64,000 bases of DNA from Bacillota bacterium (GCA_023410595.1 JAEYPO010000009.1:248001-312000), one strand, 5' to 3'. Numbered from the stretch's first letter, positions 24,556 to 33,257 are shown. The notes: generated by a model from the sequence alone, not told the origin. Made by a program: numbers and translations.

Positions 24556-26754
24556 TTACCCAACTATCTTAAGCGGCGCGAACGCTACGAACATCTTCTT
24601 TTCGCCCGCGCTCTCGAAATTCACGACCGCTATCTTTTCCTCGCCGTCGCCGTTTGTGGATATTATCACGCCTTTGCCAAACTTCGGGTGCTCCACCCTG
24701 CCGCCCGCGACGAATTCACCCGGCTTGTGGTCCTTCACCTGCTCCTGCTTTTTGGGCATCTCGAACTTCGGGAACTGGAACGTACTGTGCGGGGCGGCCT
24801 TCTGCGCCGTTGGTACATATGCGCGTTCCTTCACCTCCGCAGGCTCTAAGCACCCTTTCGGTATCTCGGCCAGAAACCTCGAACGTACGCCCGGCACGAG
24901 ATCGAAACCGCCGCTCGTACGTATTAGCCTCATTGCGCTCCACGTGAGGTACAGCCGCTTTTTAGCGCGCGTCATGCCCACGTAGCACAGCCGTCGTTCC
25001 TCCTCTATATCGCCTTCCTGTATGCTTATCTGATGCGGCAGCAGCCCTTCCTGTACGCCCGCTATGAACACGACGGGGAACTCGAGGCCCTTCGCGCTGT
25101 GCAGCGTCATCATCATCACGGATTCATCCGTGTCGTTCATAGCGTCTATATCGGACAGCAGCGCGTTACGCTCAAGGAACGACTCAAGCGTCGGCTCGGG
25201 TACGCTCTTCTCAAAGTCCGCGACACTGCGCAGAAACTCCTCGATGTTGAGCACCCTCATCCTGCCCTCGGGCGACGTGTCGGACGCGTACTCGGCTTTG
25301 AGCCCCGACTGTTCTATTACGTTCTCCACGACGTCAAGCACTGTCTGCTGCTTCATCTGCTCGCGCAGTTTGTTTATCATATTCGCAAAGCCCAGTAATG
25401 CCAGCGCCGCTTTCTTCGGTACTGCCTCGCCCGCTATGCCGCATGCTTCTAGCAGCGTCATACCCCGTCGCGCTGCCGCCGTGCTCAGCTTATCGAGCGT
25501 CACGTCGCCTATCCCTCGCTTAGGCTCGCCCACGGCGCGCATAAAGCACAGGTCTGCGTACGGGTTGCACAGCAGGCTAAGGTACGCGAGTATGTCTTTT
25601 ATCTCCTTGCGCTCATAGAAGCTTAAGCCCCCGTATATAACATACGACACGCCGCGCTCCTTGAACTTGTTTTCAAGCATACGTGACTGACTGTTCATGC
25701 GGTACAATACCGCTATATCGCTCGCCTTGTATTTGCCTTCGGCGATGAGGCTCTCGGCCTTCGCCGCTATGTAGCGTGCTTCTTCCTCATCGCTGCCCGC
25801 CTCAAATTCTAATGGCTTCTGGCCGGACTCTATCTGCGACCACAGTTCCTTGCCCATGCGGCCCCGGTTGTTACGTATGACCGCATTCGCAGCGTTCAGT
25901 ATATGCTGGTGCGAGCGGTAGTTCTGCTCTAACCGCACGACTACAGCGCCCGGAAAGTCCTTCTCGAACTCCAGTATGTTCGATATGTCCGCACCGCGCC
26001 AGCCGTATATCGACTGGTCGTCGTCGCCCACGACGAATATATTGCCGCTGCCTTTAGCGAGCATGCTTACAATGTCGTATTGCACGGCGTTCGTGTCCTG
26101 ATATTCGTCGACCATTATATATCTGAACTTGTGCTGATACTTCTCGAGTACGTCCGGATTTCCTTCGAACAGCAGCACGGTCTTTAGAAGCAGGTCGTCG
26201 AAGTCCATCGCGTTGCTCGTTTTCAGCTTATCCTCGTATTTAGCGAACACCCTCGCCGTCATCTTGTTGACGTCGCCCTCACCGTACACGTCCCGAAACC
26301 TCGCGGGGGTAACCTTGTCGTTCTTCGCGCGACTTATCGTGGCTCTCGCGGCCTTAGGGTTTATAAAGTCCTTCGAGACGTCAAGTTCCTTAAGTATCTC
26401 TTTGACCACGGTCAGCGTGTCGTTCGAGTCGTATATCGTAAAACCCGGCTCGTACCCGAGGCGCTCGCCCTCTATGCGCAGTATTTTTGCGCACATCGCG
26501 TGGAACGTGCACACCCACATATCGCGCGTATCGGCGCAGAGAGAAGTTATGCGTTGTTTCATCTCGTCTGCCGCTTTGTTAGTAAACGTTATTGCAAGTA
26601 TGTTCCAAGGCGCCACGCCCTTTTCAATAAGGTGCGCCGCCCTTGCCGTCAGCACCCTCGTCTTGCCCGAGCCCGCACCCGCGAGCACAAGAACGGGGCC
26701 TTCTGTCGCGAGAACAGCCTTGCGCTGCATTTCGTTTAAATTGTTTAAGTCCAT
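24556..26754 (-). CDS. pcrA: DNA helicase PcrA/UvrD
   Basis: A 732-residue superfamily 1A helicase. Walker A is GAGSGKT (25-31 region), motif II is VDEYQDTN, motif III GDDDQSIYGWRGAD, motif IV VRLEQNYRS, motif V LHSAKGLEFP and motif VI VGMTRAKKRL. A C-terminal Tudor-like segment is present (VEHPKFGKGVI), as in PcrA, where it contacts RNA polymerase. The start overlaps the yerC stop by one base, with GGGAGG upstream. Confidence 0.97.
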   Translation of the reverse strand: MDLNNLNEMQRKAVLATEGPVLVLAGAGSGKTRVLTARAAHLIEKGVAPWNILAITFTNKAADEMKQRITSLCADTRDMWVCTFHAMCAKILRIEGERLGYEPGFTIYDSNDTLTVVKEILKELDVSKDFINPKAARATISRAKNDKVTPARFRDVYGEGDVNKMTARVFAKYEDKLKTSNAMDFDDLLLKTVLLFEGNPDVLEKYQHKFRYIMVDEYQDTNAVQYDIVSMLAKGSGNIFVVGDDDQSIYGWRGADISNILEFEKDFPGAVVVRLEQNYRSHQHILNAANAVIRNNRGRMGKELWSQIESGQKPLEFEAGSDEEEARYIAAKAESLIAEGKYKASDIAVLYRMNSQSRMLENKFKERGVSYVIYGGLSFYERKEIKDILAYLSLLCNPYADLCFMRAVGEPKRGIGDVTLDKLSTAAARRGMTLLEACGIAGEAVPKKAALALLGFANMINKLREQMKQQTVLDVVENVIEQSGLKAEYASDTSPEGRMRVLNIEEFLRSVADFEKSVPEPTLESFLERNALLSDIDAMNDTDESVMMMTLHSAKGLEFPVVFIAGVQEGLLPHQISIQEGDIEEERRLCYVGMTRAKKRLYLTWSAMRLIRTSGGFDLVPGVRSRFLAEIPKGCLEPAEVKERAYVPTAQKAAPHSTFQFPKFEMPKKQEQVKDHKPGEFVAGGRVEHPKFGKGVIISTNGDGEEKIAVVNFESAGEKKMFVAFAPLKIVG

Positions 26755-27053
26755 CAGTCCTCCCGGCCTTCGAGGCGCCCGAGCACCAGTCCGTAGCCGC
26801 CCGTGCCGTAATTAAGGCATTTATTTACCCTGCTTATCGTCGCTGTGCTGGCCCCGGTCTTTACCGATATGTCGTGGCACGTATGCCCTTCCTTTAACAG
26901 CGCCGCTACCTTCATCCTCTGGGCAATGGATTTCAGCTCTGATATCGTGCAGATATCTTCAAAAAACATGTAGCATTCCTCGGCGGTCTTAAGGCTTAAT
27001 ACCGCGCCAAAAAGCATGTCCATCTCTTCCGATTTAAGCATTGACTCGTGCAT
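26754..27053 (-). CDS. yerC: YerC/YecD-family TrpR-related regulator
   Basis: A 99-residue all-helical protein of the TrpR-like YerC family. The helix-turn-helix is CHDISVKTGASTATISRVNKC (in two halves, about 66-86). Members usually lie upstream of pcrA in Firmicutes, as here. The ribosome site is AGGAGG. What it senses and which genes it controls are unknown. Confidence 0.9.
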   Translation of the reverse strand: MHESMLKSEEMDMLFGAVLSLKTAEECYMFFEDICTISELKSIAQRMKVAALLKEGHTCHDISVKTGASTATISRVNKCLNYGTGGYGLVLGRLEGRED

Positions 27054-27062
27054 ATTTTCCTC

Positions 27063-27815
27063 CTATATGACGGTGTTTTTAAGAGTCTCCAACCCCTCTA
27101 TCCTTATCTCAATTGTATCGCCTTTGTTCATTGGCCCTACGCCCACCGGCGTTCCCGAAGACACGACGTCGCCGGGCAGCAGCGTCATGCACCGGCTTAC
27201 AAAGCTTACAAGCTGCGCGATGGAAAAAAGCATGTCGGCCGTGCTGCCGTCCTGCATAACCGCGCCCGAGAGCACGCTCTGTATGCTTTTGCCCGCCGGG
27301 TCGAATTCCGTGTCTATGTACGGTCCTATAGGGCAGAACGTATCGAACGACTTCCCCCGCGTCCACTGCCCGTCGCTTTTCTGTACGTCCCTTGCGGTAA
27401 CGTCGTTCATCGCGGTGTATCCGAATATATATCCTTCCGCTTCCTCAGGGGAAACGTTCCTGCATTTCTTACCTATAACGGCGGCAAGCTCGGCCTCATA
27501 GTCCACGCGCCTCGATATCTCGGGATAGACTATAGCCTGCCCGTGCGCCAGCACCGACGTCGAAGGTTTTATGAACAGCACGGGGTTGCCAATAAGCGTT
27601 TCATTTAGCTCTTTAGCGTGGTCCGAATAGTTGAGGCCCACGGCTACGACCTTTGAAGGCTCGCACGGCGCAAGCAGCCCGACTTTAACCTGCTCATATT
27701 CCTCTCCGGTAAAACTTATGCCGCCGTACGGCAGTCCGGCGATACGTTTAATCATTCCGTTTTCCAGCTGCGCGTAAAACTCCTGCCCGTCCTTTGACGC
27801 CCTGAGTATCTTCAT
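27063..27815 (-). CDS. Fumarylacetoacetate hydrolase-family protein
   Basis: A 250-residue FAH-family enzyme. The conserved core has VGLNYSDHAKE, KPSTSVLAHGQ, VDYEAELAAVIGKK (metal-ligand glutamates) and GYTAMNDVTARDVQ. Members open or decarboxylate 2-oxo dicarboxylates such as oxaloacetate or acylpyruvates. ATG 27815 follows AAGGAGC. Position between the SSB-like gene and yerC gives no metabolic hint; an oxaloacetate-related housekeeping role is possible. Confidence 0.9.
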   Translation of the reverse strand: MKILRASKDGQEFYAQLENGMIKRIAGLPYGGISFTGEEYEQVKVGLLAPCEPSKVVAVGLNYSDHAKELNETLIGNPVLFIKPSTSVLAHGQAIVYPEISRRVDYEAELAAVIGKKCRNVSPEEAEGYIFGYTAMNDVTARDVQKSDGQWTRGKSFDTFCPIGPYIDTEFDPAGKSIQSVLSGAVMQDGSTADMLFSIAQLVSFVSRCMTLLPGDVVSSGTPVGVGPMNKGDTIEIRIEGLETLKNTVI

Positions 27816-27951
27816 AGAAAGCTCCTTGACTGCTAATAACCCGTATAATACAAAATAGGCTATAAAGCCTACTCTATTTTAACACATTAACACGCGAATC
27901 AAAAGCCATGGTTCCAAAAAACCTCCGGCCCCCGCTCTTTGTATAACGCTT

Positions 27952-28551
27952 TTATTCTTCTTTTTCCAGCCTTGAGACCGAGACCTCGTAAGCGGTGCGA
28001 ATTAATTTCTCGCCGCTGTCCATCACCTTTTCATATTCTCTCGACTGCACCCTGCCAAACACCGATATCTTTTCGCCCACCTGAAAGTCCGCGGCGAACC
28101 TTGCGTTACGCCCCCAAACAATGCAGGGTATGTAGTCCGACTTGTTATACGCGCGGTTTACCGCGACTAACATATCGGTTATCTCGCGCCCGAAGGGGGT
28201 GACGCGGTATACGGGCGGTTTGCAGACGAACCCAACCAGCTCTATCTCGTTTATCTGCCGTGTCTTCTCCTCTATCTCTCGCGCGAATACGGTAAGGTAC
28301 AGCCTCACCTTACCGTCTACGAGCTTGTTGTACGACCTCAATTGCCCCTTTACGCAAACATTGGAGCCCTCAAACAGCGGATGTTTGAAAAGCAGCCTTT
28401 CTGAAACCGTCACGGGCAGTATATCCGCCTTTTCACTAAGGCGCTCGCATTCCAGGAAGAACGTATAAAACGCCTCCCCGAAGATTTTATGCGACAGCGA
28501 AAGCTCGCTAAGCGTACCGGCTATGCTTACGCTGTTAGTCGATTCATTCAT
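27952..28551 (-). CDS. Two-domain single-stranded DNA-binding protein
   Basis: A 199-residue protein made of two consecutive OB folds of SSB type, about residues 6-95 and 99-195. The second has ELVGFVCKPPVYRVTPFGREI and the typical NKSDYIPCIVWG. It lacks the acidic, Gly-rich C-terminal tail of replicative SSB, so it is not the main SSB and may work in repair or recombination. ATG 28551 follows GAGG by seven bases. Confidence 0.78.
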   Translation of the reverse strand: MNESTNSVSIAGTLSELSLSHKIFGEAFYTFFLECERLSEKADILPVTVSERLLFKHPLFEGSNVCVKGQLRSYNKLVDGKVRLYLTVFAREIEEKTRQINEIELVGFVCKPPVYRVTPFGREITDMLVAVNRAYNKSDYIPCIVWGRNARFAADFQVGEKISVFGRVQSREYEKVMDSGEKLIRTAYEVSVSRLEKEE

Positions 28552-28649
28552 ACTCAATCCTCAGCCTGCCCTAAAGGAACCCTTAGGGTCGCGTATTTTA
28601 TCCCGAAGCCCGCGGGAAATTAGTCATTTGGGAACCGGCGTGGCCCGGC

Positions 28650-29429
28650 TTAATTTGTTTCCTGCATGTACCTTTGCGTACCCTGAGAATCCACGAACGA
28701 GTTTTCGGGCAGCAGCAGTTCAGATATCGTCACCAGCTTAAATCCGTCCTCGCGCAGGCCGAGTATTATCGCGGGGAGCGCTTCGGGCGTAGCGGCCATG
28801 TTGTTCTGGAACATTATTATGTCGCCGCTCTTTACCTTGGAAAGCACCTCGTCCGTTACACCTTTGGCGTCGCCGCCCTTCCAGTCCTTCGAGTCGAGGC
28901 TCCACTTAACAGGTACATAGCCTTTGTTCTGCAGCGACGAGATGGTTTCGGTATTAAACGCCCCGTACGGCATCCTTATGACTTTCGGGTCGTAGCCGGT
29001 CAGCTGGAATATCTTATCCTCCGCGTTGCTCGCGTCGCCGAGCACTTCGTTCGCCGCCATATCGGGATACCTAGTGTGGTTCATGGAATGGCTTGCTATC
29101 TCATGCCCCATCGCCGCCATGTTAGCCGTCGCTTCCTGATTCTGTTCCGCCCAAAGCCCCATCACAAAAAACGTCGCCTTTGCGCTCTCTTTGTCCAGAG
29201 CATCCAAAATCTGCCGGGTATAATCAGCGTCGCCAAAGGCAGTATCAAAAGTGAGTGCCACCATCTTTTCTTCCGTAGCCACTCTACATACCGGCATGGC
29301 CTCCGACGTGCTCGCGACGGGCGTTCCTCCGCCGAACGCCACCTGCGTATAGACTATCGCCCCTACCAAGAGAAGCACAAACACCGCCGCCCTGATGAGA
29401 GTGCTTTTTTTAACAACGAATATGCGCAT
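28650..29429 (-). CDS. Polysaccharide deacetylase family, PdaB-like
   Basis: A 259-residue exported protein with an N-terminal membrane segment (about 10-30) and a NodB-type domain (about 55-250). Motif 1 is LTFDTAFGDAD instead of TFDDG, similar in style to PdaB-type proteins of spore formers. Motif 2 is SHSMNH (H114, H118), motif 3 RMPYGAFN. The late motif that usually carries a catalytic His (LLH) reads MFQNN, with Gln208 in its place. The family role is trimming acetyl groups from cell-wall glycan; here activity is in doubt. Confidence 0.85.
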   Translation of the reverse strand: MRIFVVKKSTLIRAAVFVLLLVGAIVYTQVAFGGGTPVASTSEAMPVCRVATEEKMVALTFDTAFGDADYTRQILDALDKESAKATFFVMGLWAEQNQEATANMAAMGHEIASHSMNHTRYPDMAANEVLGDASNAEDKIFQLTGYDPKVIRMPYGAFNTETISSLQNKGYVPVKWSLDSKDWKGGDAKGVTDEVLSKVKSGDIIMFQNNMAATPEALPAIILGLREDGFKLVTISELLLPENSFVDSQGTQRYMQETN

Positions 29430-29650
29430 ATCAACACCGCCTAATTAGCTTAAATAGATATAGTAATTTGTATTATCAAGCAGGCTCAAATATGCGTGCG
29501 GGACGCATACTGGGGAAGAGGTATGTTTCGGTTATTTTATTCCCCGGTAAAAAGAATACCTTACGTCGTGCAGGACGGCTCGATGGACTTCAGGCGCGGC
29601 CCGGAGATGTTCCCGCAACTAAAGCGCTGGAAGCAGTAAGAAAGGGTTTG

Positions 29651-29704
29651 TGTCATTCTGAATGAGCGCATCGAACTGAAGAATCTTATATAATAAAGAT
29701 TCTT
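29651..29704 (+). repeat. TGTCATTCTGA-type dispersed repeat
   Basis: TGTCATTCTGAATGAGCGCA followed by CTGAAGAATCTT resembles a repeat seen in many Firmicutes genomes (TGTCATTCTGAGCG...AAGAATCT). Its end forms a hairpin, AAGAATCTT and AAGATTCTT. Confidence 0.45.
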
Positions 29705-29751
29705 TATAGATTTCGCGCGCTTTTGCTTTCGACAAAATACGACATTTTTTC

Positions 29752-29780
29752 TACACATTCAGTAATCAGTATGCTATAAT
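29752..29780 (+). promoter_or_regulatory. Candidate promoter of small RNA copy 1
   Basis: TACACA at 29752-29757 and TATAAT at 29775-29780, 17 bases apart, lie directly upstream of the structured element; a transcript would start near 29787. Confidence 0.5.
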
Positions 29781-29800
29781 CCGGATAGTTCTATTTTGTG

Positions 29801-29880
29801 TGTGCTAAGCTTTTTGCCATAGATACCTCCTATCGGCTGGAAGCTGAAGCCAATCCGCCGGCTCGTCCGGCGGTTTTTTA
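29801..29880 (+). ncRNA. Candidate small RNA, CCTCC-loop element, copy 1
   Basis: Three stem-loops follow one another: GATA-CCTCC-TATC, GGCT...AGCC and the terminator CCGCCGG-CTCGT-CCGGCGG with TTTTTT. A second copy at 30715-30793 keeps all three stems, with changes in loops and one wobble pair. A promoter lies upstream and no gene follows at once, so a roughly 90-base RNA is plausible. The exposed CCTCC could pair with ribosome binding sites. Confidence 0.6.
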
Positions 29881-30007
29881 TCATCAGGGTGTAAATTAGC
29901 CGAATATTTTAACATTTCGTCTATCGCCCGGCTCTTTCAAATATTACTGTATAAAGCCGGATAAGTTTCCTTTATAATAGATAAAAAGGCATTAAAGGAG
30001 CGTAATT

Positions 30008-30613
30008 GTGGAAATCGATCTTAACTCGCTTGAACACCGGCATGCGCACGACCTAATTACAAGTTCGGTAGTACCTCGTCCTATAGCCTGGGTATCTACA
30101 ATAAATGCTGAGGGTGAAACCAACCTGGCGCCTTTCAGCTTTTTCACAGGAGTATCGTGGTCTCCCCCGATGCTTGCGTTCTCGGTAGTGAACATGGCGG
30201 ACGGCACAACCAAGGATACTCTTAAAAATATCAGGGAGATTCCTGAGTTCGTCATACATACAGTACCGGTCGACCTCCTTTATGCCATGGAATCGACCGC
30301 AGAGCCCATTCCTTACGGAACTGATGAGTCGGCAATCGAAGGAATACATTTACTTCCTTCAAAAAAAATAAGGCCGTACCGCATTGAAGAAGCAAAAGTA
30401 TCGTTCGAATGCGCCCTCGATAGAATTGTCGCAACAGGCGACGGGCCAAACGCCGGGAACCTGATTATCGGTAAAGTACTGCTGGCCCATTTCCATGACG
30501 GCTTGCTGATAAACGGAATGGAAGCCGACTGGCGCAGGCTTGACGCCCTGGGAAGGCTCAGCGGCAATCGCTACTGTAATATAAAGGATGTCATCGAGAG
30601 TGAAATAAATTGA
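30008..30613 (+). CDS. Flavin reductase-family protein
   Basis: A 201-residue FMN-binding split-barrel protein of the flavin reductase/DIM6 group. Recognisable parts are SSVVPRPIAWVSTI, LAPFSFFTGVSWSPPMLAF and the DTLKNIREIPEFVI stretch. It probably binds FMN and reduces it or a flavin-linked substrate with NAD(P)H. The start is a GTG at 30008 behind AAAGGAGCG. The gene is flanked in direct orientation by two copies of the CCTCC-loop RNA element, which suggests it may have arrived or been duplicated as a cassette. Confidence 0.88.
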   Translation: MEIDLNSLEHRHAHDLITSSVVPRPIAWVSTINAEGETNLAPFSFFTGVSWSPPMLAFSVVNMADGTTKDTLKNIREIPEFVIHTVPVDLLYAMESTAEPIPYGTDESAIEGIHLLPSKKIRPYRIEEAKVSFECALDRIVATGDGPNAGNLIIGKVLLAHFHDGLLINGMEADWRRLDALGRLSGNRYCNIKDVIESEIN

Positions 30614-30635
30614 CGGATAAAGTCACGTATACATC

Positions 30636-30697
30636 ACCCCGATATTCTCCTCAAAGAGTCTCACGGCTTTTATTCATCACCAGCGCAACGAGGGGAC
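30636..30697. repeat. Degenerate palindromic element copy
   Basis: ACCCCG...AAAGAGTCTCACGGCTTTT...GGGGAC keeps the order of the family marks (compare AAAAGTCTCACAGCTTTT at 57405) but with expanded arms. It lies just after the flavin reductase stop. Confidence 0.4.
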
Positions 30698-30714
30698 TTT
30701 GAAATCGGGCTTTA

Positions 30715-30793
30715 TGTGATGATGCTTTACATTAGATACCTCCTATCGGTTAAAAGCTAAAGCCAATCCGCCGGTTCGACCGGCGGTTTTTTT
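30715..30793 (+). ncRNA. Candidate small RNA, CCTCC-loop element, copy 2
   Basis: Same order of stem-loops as copy 1: GATA-CCTCC-TATC, GGTT...AGCC (one G:T replacing G:C or T:A) and CCGCCGG-TTCGA-CCGGCGG followed by TTTTTTT. No clear promoter is seen directly upstream, so this copy may instead be the 3' end and terminator of the flavin reductase transcript. Confidence 0.55.
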
Positions 30794-30878
30794 ATAGCTG
30801 ATATTTTTTCACACCAAATTTTCCACTGAAAGCATTATCTATTCTTATAACTGTTCAAATTTCTATAAATAAATATAT

Positions 30879-30907
30879 TTGACATATTTTAATATTTGCG
30901 ATTAAAT
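30879..30907 (+). promoter_or_regulatory. Candidate promoter of the accessory gene run
   Basis: TTGACA at 30879-30884 and TTAAAT at 30902-30907, 17 bases apart, about 60 bases before the small membrane protein gene. Confidence 0.5.
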
Positions 30908-30964
30908 ATTTATTAATAATACCATTACAGATTATGTATTATTGTAATGATAGAGGTGTATAAA

Positions 30965-31365
30965 ATGAAAAAAGAACAATGGTGGTTTTCATAATTTCAG
31001 CGGCAATAGTTGTTATTTTGATTGTCGGATCCATATTTATTTTTACACCGAAAAGAATCGTCAACATAAGCGATTATATTGACGGCTTAAGGGTAACATA
31101 TCACAACACTCAAATCCCGGTAAATCAAAACGATATAATTGAGATTCTATGCAAATATAATTCTGTGGCTACTATCAGGAACGTTGCCCCGTATGAAACC
31201 GCTAAAGCCGATTTTGAAATCGACCTCGTTGCTAATAGCAAACCGATTCATATAGTGCTCGGCGAGTTCAACATTTGGTATGAATCGGGAGATGGTTTTG
31301 TTCATGATATATTGGATGCCGAAACGCTTAATGATGAGCTAAGGAACGTATTAAGCTTGAAATGA
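30965..31365 (+). CDS. Small membrane-anchored protein, N-terminal frameshift
   Basis: The main frame runs from ATG 30979 to 31365 (128 residues): one N-terminal membrane segment (about 2-22) and an outside domain of unknown family. The best start, ATG 30965 with GAGGTG upstream, is out of frame and reaches TAA after nine codons. One extra A in the A6 run at 30968-30973 would join them as MKKRTMVVFIIS, a natural signal-anchor start. So this is a real frameshift, a slippage switch, a sequencing error, or translation starts at 30979 without a good site. Confidence 0.5.
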
Positions 31366-31404
31366 CTGCTTTATTACTGTTGATATCTGAAAGGAGCATG
31401 AATT

Positions 31405-32091
31405 ATGCCGAAACGGTATAAACAGCCGATAGCTTTGATTCTTATTCTTGCAGTGATTTGCACAGCCGGCTGCAGCCAAAGCCAGAAAGTCGATCTTAAC
31501 GTAAACACCTTATACAGCGATTTGGATAGTTTTTTAAACGGCAGCAACGCCAGTCTTGAAGACTGCTTCCTTTCCGATCCTCCGTCTGATACCGACATAG
31601 CGTTCAATATCGAGACAAAACAAATAAAGTTTATGTCGAGCGGTATAGCTTTGGAAACAAATAAAACGCAGCAAAAATATGATTGCTTTTCGATTGATTA
31701 TGACAAGAAACATGATAAGGATTATGGGACGCTTACTCTGTTTAAAGAGCCTTCAAGAGAAACATTTTCGGGTATGAGGTTATCCGAATTTATAGAGTTT
31801 ATTAATAACAGCGACTTTACCCCGCTGATCGCCCCCGCCGACGCCAAAACGGCAAAATACTATGAGTTGCGTACTGACGGCAGGTATTATATTTCCCTTG
31901 ACGATTACGACTTCAGCCTGCCGATTGGATATACTTATTATCTCTATAACGATGGGTCGTTTGAGCTCATCACAGAACCCCGGGGAAACATGCCGCTTTG
32001 CGCCGCCATATTCTTATTGGTTTTTTCGGCGGAGACGGGCGAACTCAAAGGGAACACGAATGTAATTATTCTTTATCCGGATACAGTATAA
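31405..32091 (+). CDS. Putative lipoprotein
   Basis: A 228-residue exported protein with a basic start, a hydrophobic run and a lipobox ending TAGC (C23), so it is probably lipid-anchored outside the membrane. The rest is hydrophilic, rich in Asp, Ser and Tyr, with a hydrophobic stretch near residues 195-205. No family is recognised. AAAGGAGC precedes the ATG by nine bases. Base composition is more AT-rich than in the core genes around it. Confidence 0.65.
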   Translation: MPKRYKQPIALILILAVICTAGCSQSQKVDLNVNTLYSDLDSFLNGSNASLEDCFLSDPPSDTDIAFNIETKQIKFMSSGIALETNKTQQKYDCFSIDYDKKHDKDYGTLTLFKEPSRETFSGMRLSEFIEFINNSDFTPLIAPADAKTAKYYELRTDGRYYISLDDYDFSLPIGYTYYLYNDGSFELITEPRGNMPLCAAIFLLVFSAETGELKGNTNVIILYPDTV

Positions 32092-32113
32092 AAATAGAGC
32101 TTAGGAGGCCTAT

Positions 32114-32530
32114 ATGAACAAAATAAAACTTATTTGCACGGCGTTACTGCCCAACATAATAATCATTCTATATATTATGTGCCGTAATTGGGCGCAGGAT
32201 TACTCAAGCACTCATTATACGATAGGTAACAAGATACTGGTTCAGGCGCTCGGAAATATCGCGTTCGGTGTTTTTCTGTTCCTTGTCTGCAGGGAAGGCT
32301 TAAAGAAGCCCTTAGATTCTCCAATCGGATATATACTTGGCGTTATCATAATGCCGCTGGCTTTCCTGCTGTCGTATATCCCCGGCCTTGCCATGCCGAC
32401 TGTACAGATATATATCTTTGAGAGCATCCCTTATTACTTTATATTCGCAAGCGTTTATATAGGGCTTGTCATTTACTCTGTATATATGAGAAGAAAAGCA
32501 ACTGCAAAGCAAATCACTCCGCTATTGTAA
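32114..32530 (+). CDS. Four-helix membrane protein, hypothetical
   Basis: A 138-residue protein with four predicted membrane helices (about 8-22, 44-60, 74-95, 107-126) and a basic C-terminus. AGGAGG lies six bases before ATG 32114. It starts 22 bases after the lipoprotein gene and is probably in the same transcript. No family recognised. Confidence 0.6.
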   Translation: MNKIKLICTALLPNIIIILYIMCRNWAQDYSSTHYTIGNKILVQALGNIAFGVFLFLVCREGLKKPLDSPIGYILGVIIMPLAFLLSYIPGLAMPTVQIYIFESIPYYFIFASVYIGLVIYSVYMRRKATAKQITPLL

Positions 32531-32710
32531 CAGGCGTAGGAGGAGGCATGGGGGCAAATGTAGGTGTCAGGTCAAAATGGGGGCCGTATGGTTTATTTGC
32601 GCATAAGATTCTTGACTGTCCATTTGCGGAAAATGCAACTGTTACTTTTTGGCATTAAACATTAAAGCTATGATCTATCTACCATATTTAATTCTATATC
32701 GGAGGATAAT

Positions 32711-33184
32711 ATGAGGAAAAACACGTCACATCGACCATGCTACATATTTGTGATTTTATTTATTGTTCTGCTAAGCGGTTGTGCAAATCCCATTGAACTC
32801 ATTGTCGGTACATATGAATATGAAGACGTTATTATAGCAGATCTTTCTCCCGAAGGCCGCGATTACCTACGCGAACATAAAACCGGAACGGAATACATTG
32901 TTGAACCCAGCGCCTTTGCTGTATTACAGGGGGACAGCGAAGACAGGCGTACGAATATAAGTTACAAGCGAGAAGCGCTGGACGAAAAAACGATAGAAGA
33001 CAGCTATAGCCCTTTGAAGGAGATGTTCGACAAGTATAAAGACCGTTACAGGTATAGCCTATATGACGAGCAGGGTGAAAAAATACGTTATTACATATTT
33101 CAGCTGGATGAAGATGTTTATATCTGCAAATATGACAGAGCTGATATGCTCATTTTCTGGTTTGACAAGGTAACAAGAAAGTAA
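32711..33184 (+). CDS. Putative lipoprotein
   Basis: A 157-residue exported protein with a signal sequence ending in the lipobox LSGC (C24). The mature part is charged (many Glu, Asp, Lys, Tyr) with no recognised family. CGGAGG lies seven bases before the ATG. The 180-base gap upstream has only a G-rich stretch near 32546-32585 and no clear promoter. It belongs to the AT-rich accessory run. Confidence 0.62.
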   Translation: MRKNTSHRPCYIFVILFIVLLSGCANPIELIVGTYEYEDVIIADLSPEGRDYLREHKTGTEYIVEPSAFAVLQGDSEDRRTNISYKREALDEKTIEDSYSPLKEMFDKYKDRYRYSLYDEQGEKIRYYIFQLDEDVYICKYDRADMLIFWFDKVTRK

Positions 33185-33214
33185 TATTCACCCCATAATT
33201 AACCACAACGCACA

Positions 33215-33243
33215 TAAAAAAAGAACGCCTCGTTGAAGCGTCC
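33215..33243 (-). terminator. Terminator of pnp
   Basis: On the reverse strand GGACGCTTC and GAGGCGTTC form a nine-pair stem (two wobbles) with an AAC loop, followed by TTTTTTTT. It lies just after the pnp stop. Confidence 0.85.
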
Positions 33244-33257
33244 TTTGCTGTTACCGT

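Larger units (their letters stand above)
29430..30007. other. 578-base intergenic region
   Basis: No convincing gene. It holds a possible 38-codon reading frame (29523-29639, GAGG almost touching the ATG), a TGTCATTCTGAATGAGCG-type repeat (29651-29704) ending in an AAGAATCTT hairpin, a good promoter (29752-29780) and the first copy of a small RNA-like element (29801-29877). Confidence 0.6.

Noticed and set aside
29523..29639. 38-codon reading frame before the first small RNA element
   Set aside because: Plausible peptide, but the GAGG almost touches the ATG, and no family or conservation can be shown.
32546..32585. G-rich stretch GGGGGCAAATGTAGGTGTCAGG as an insertion-sequence end
   Set aside because: No matching inverted end, target duplication or transposase was found.
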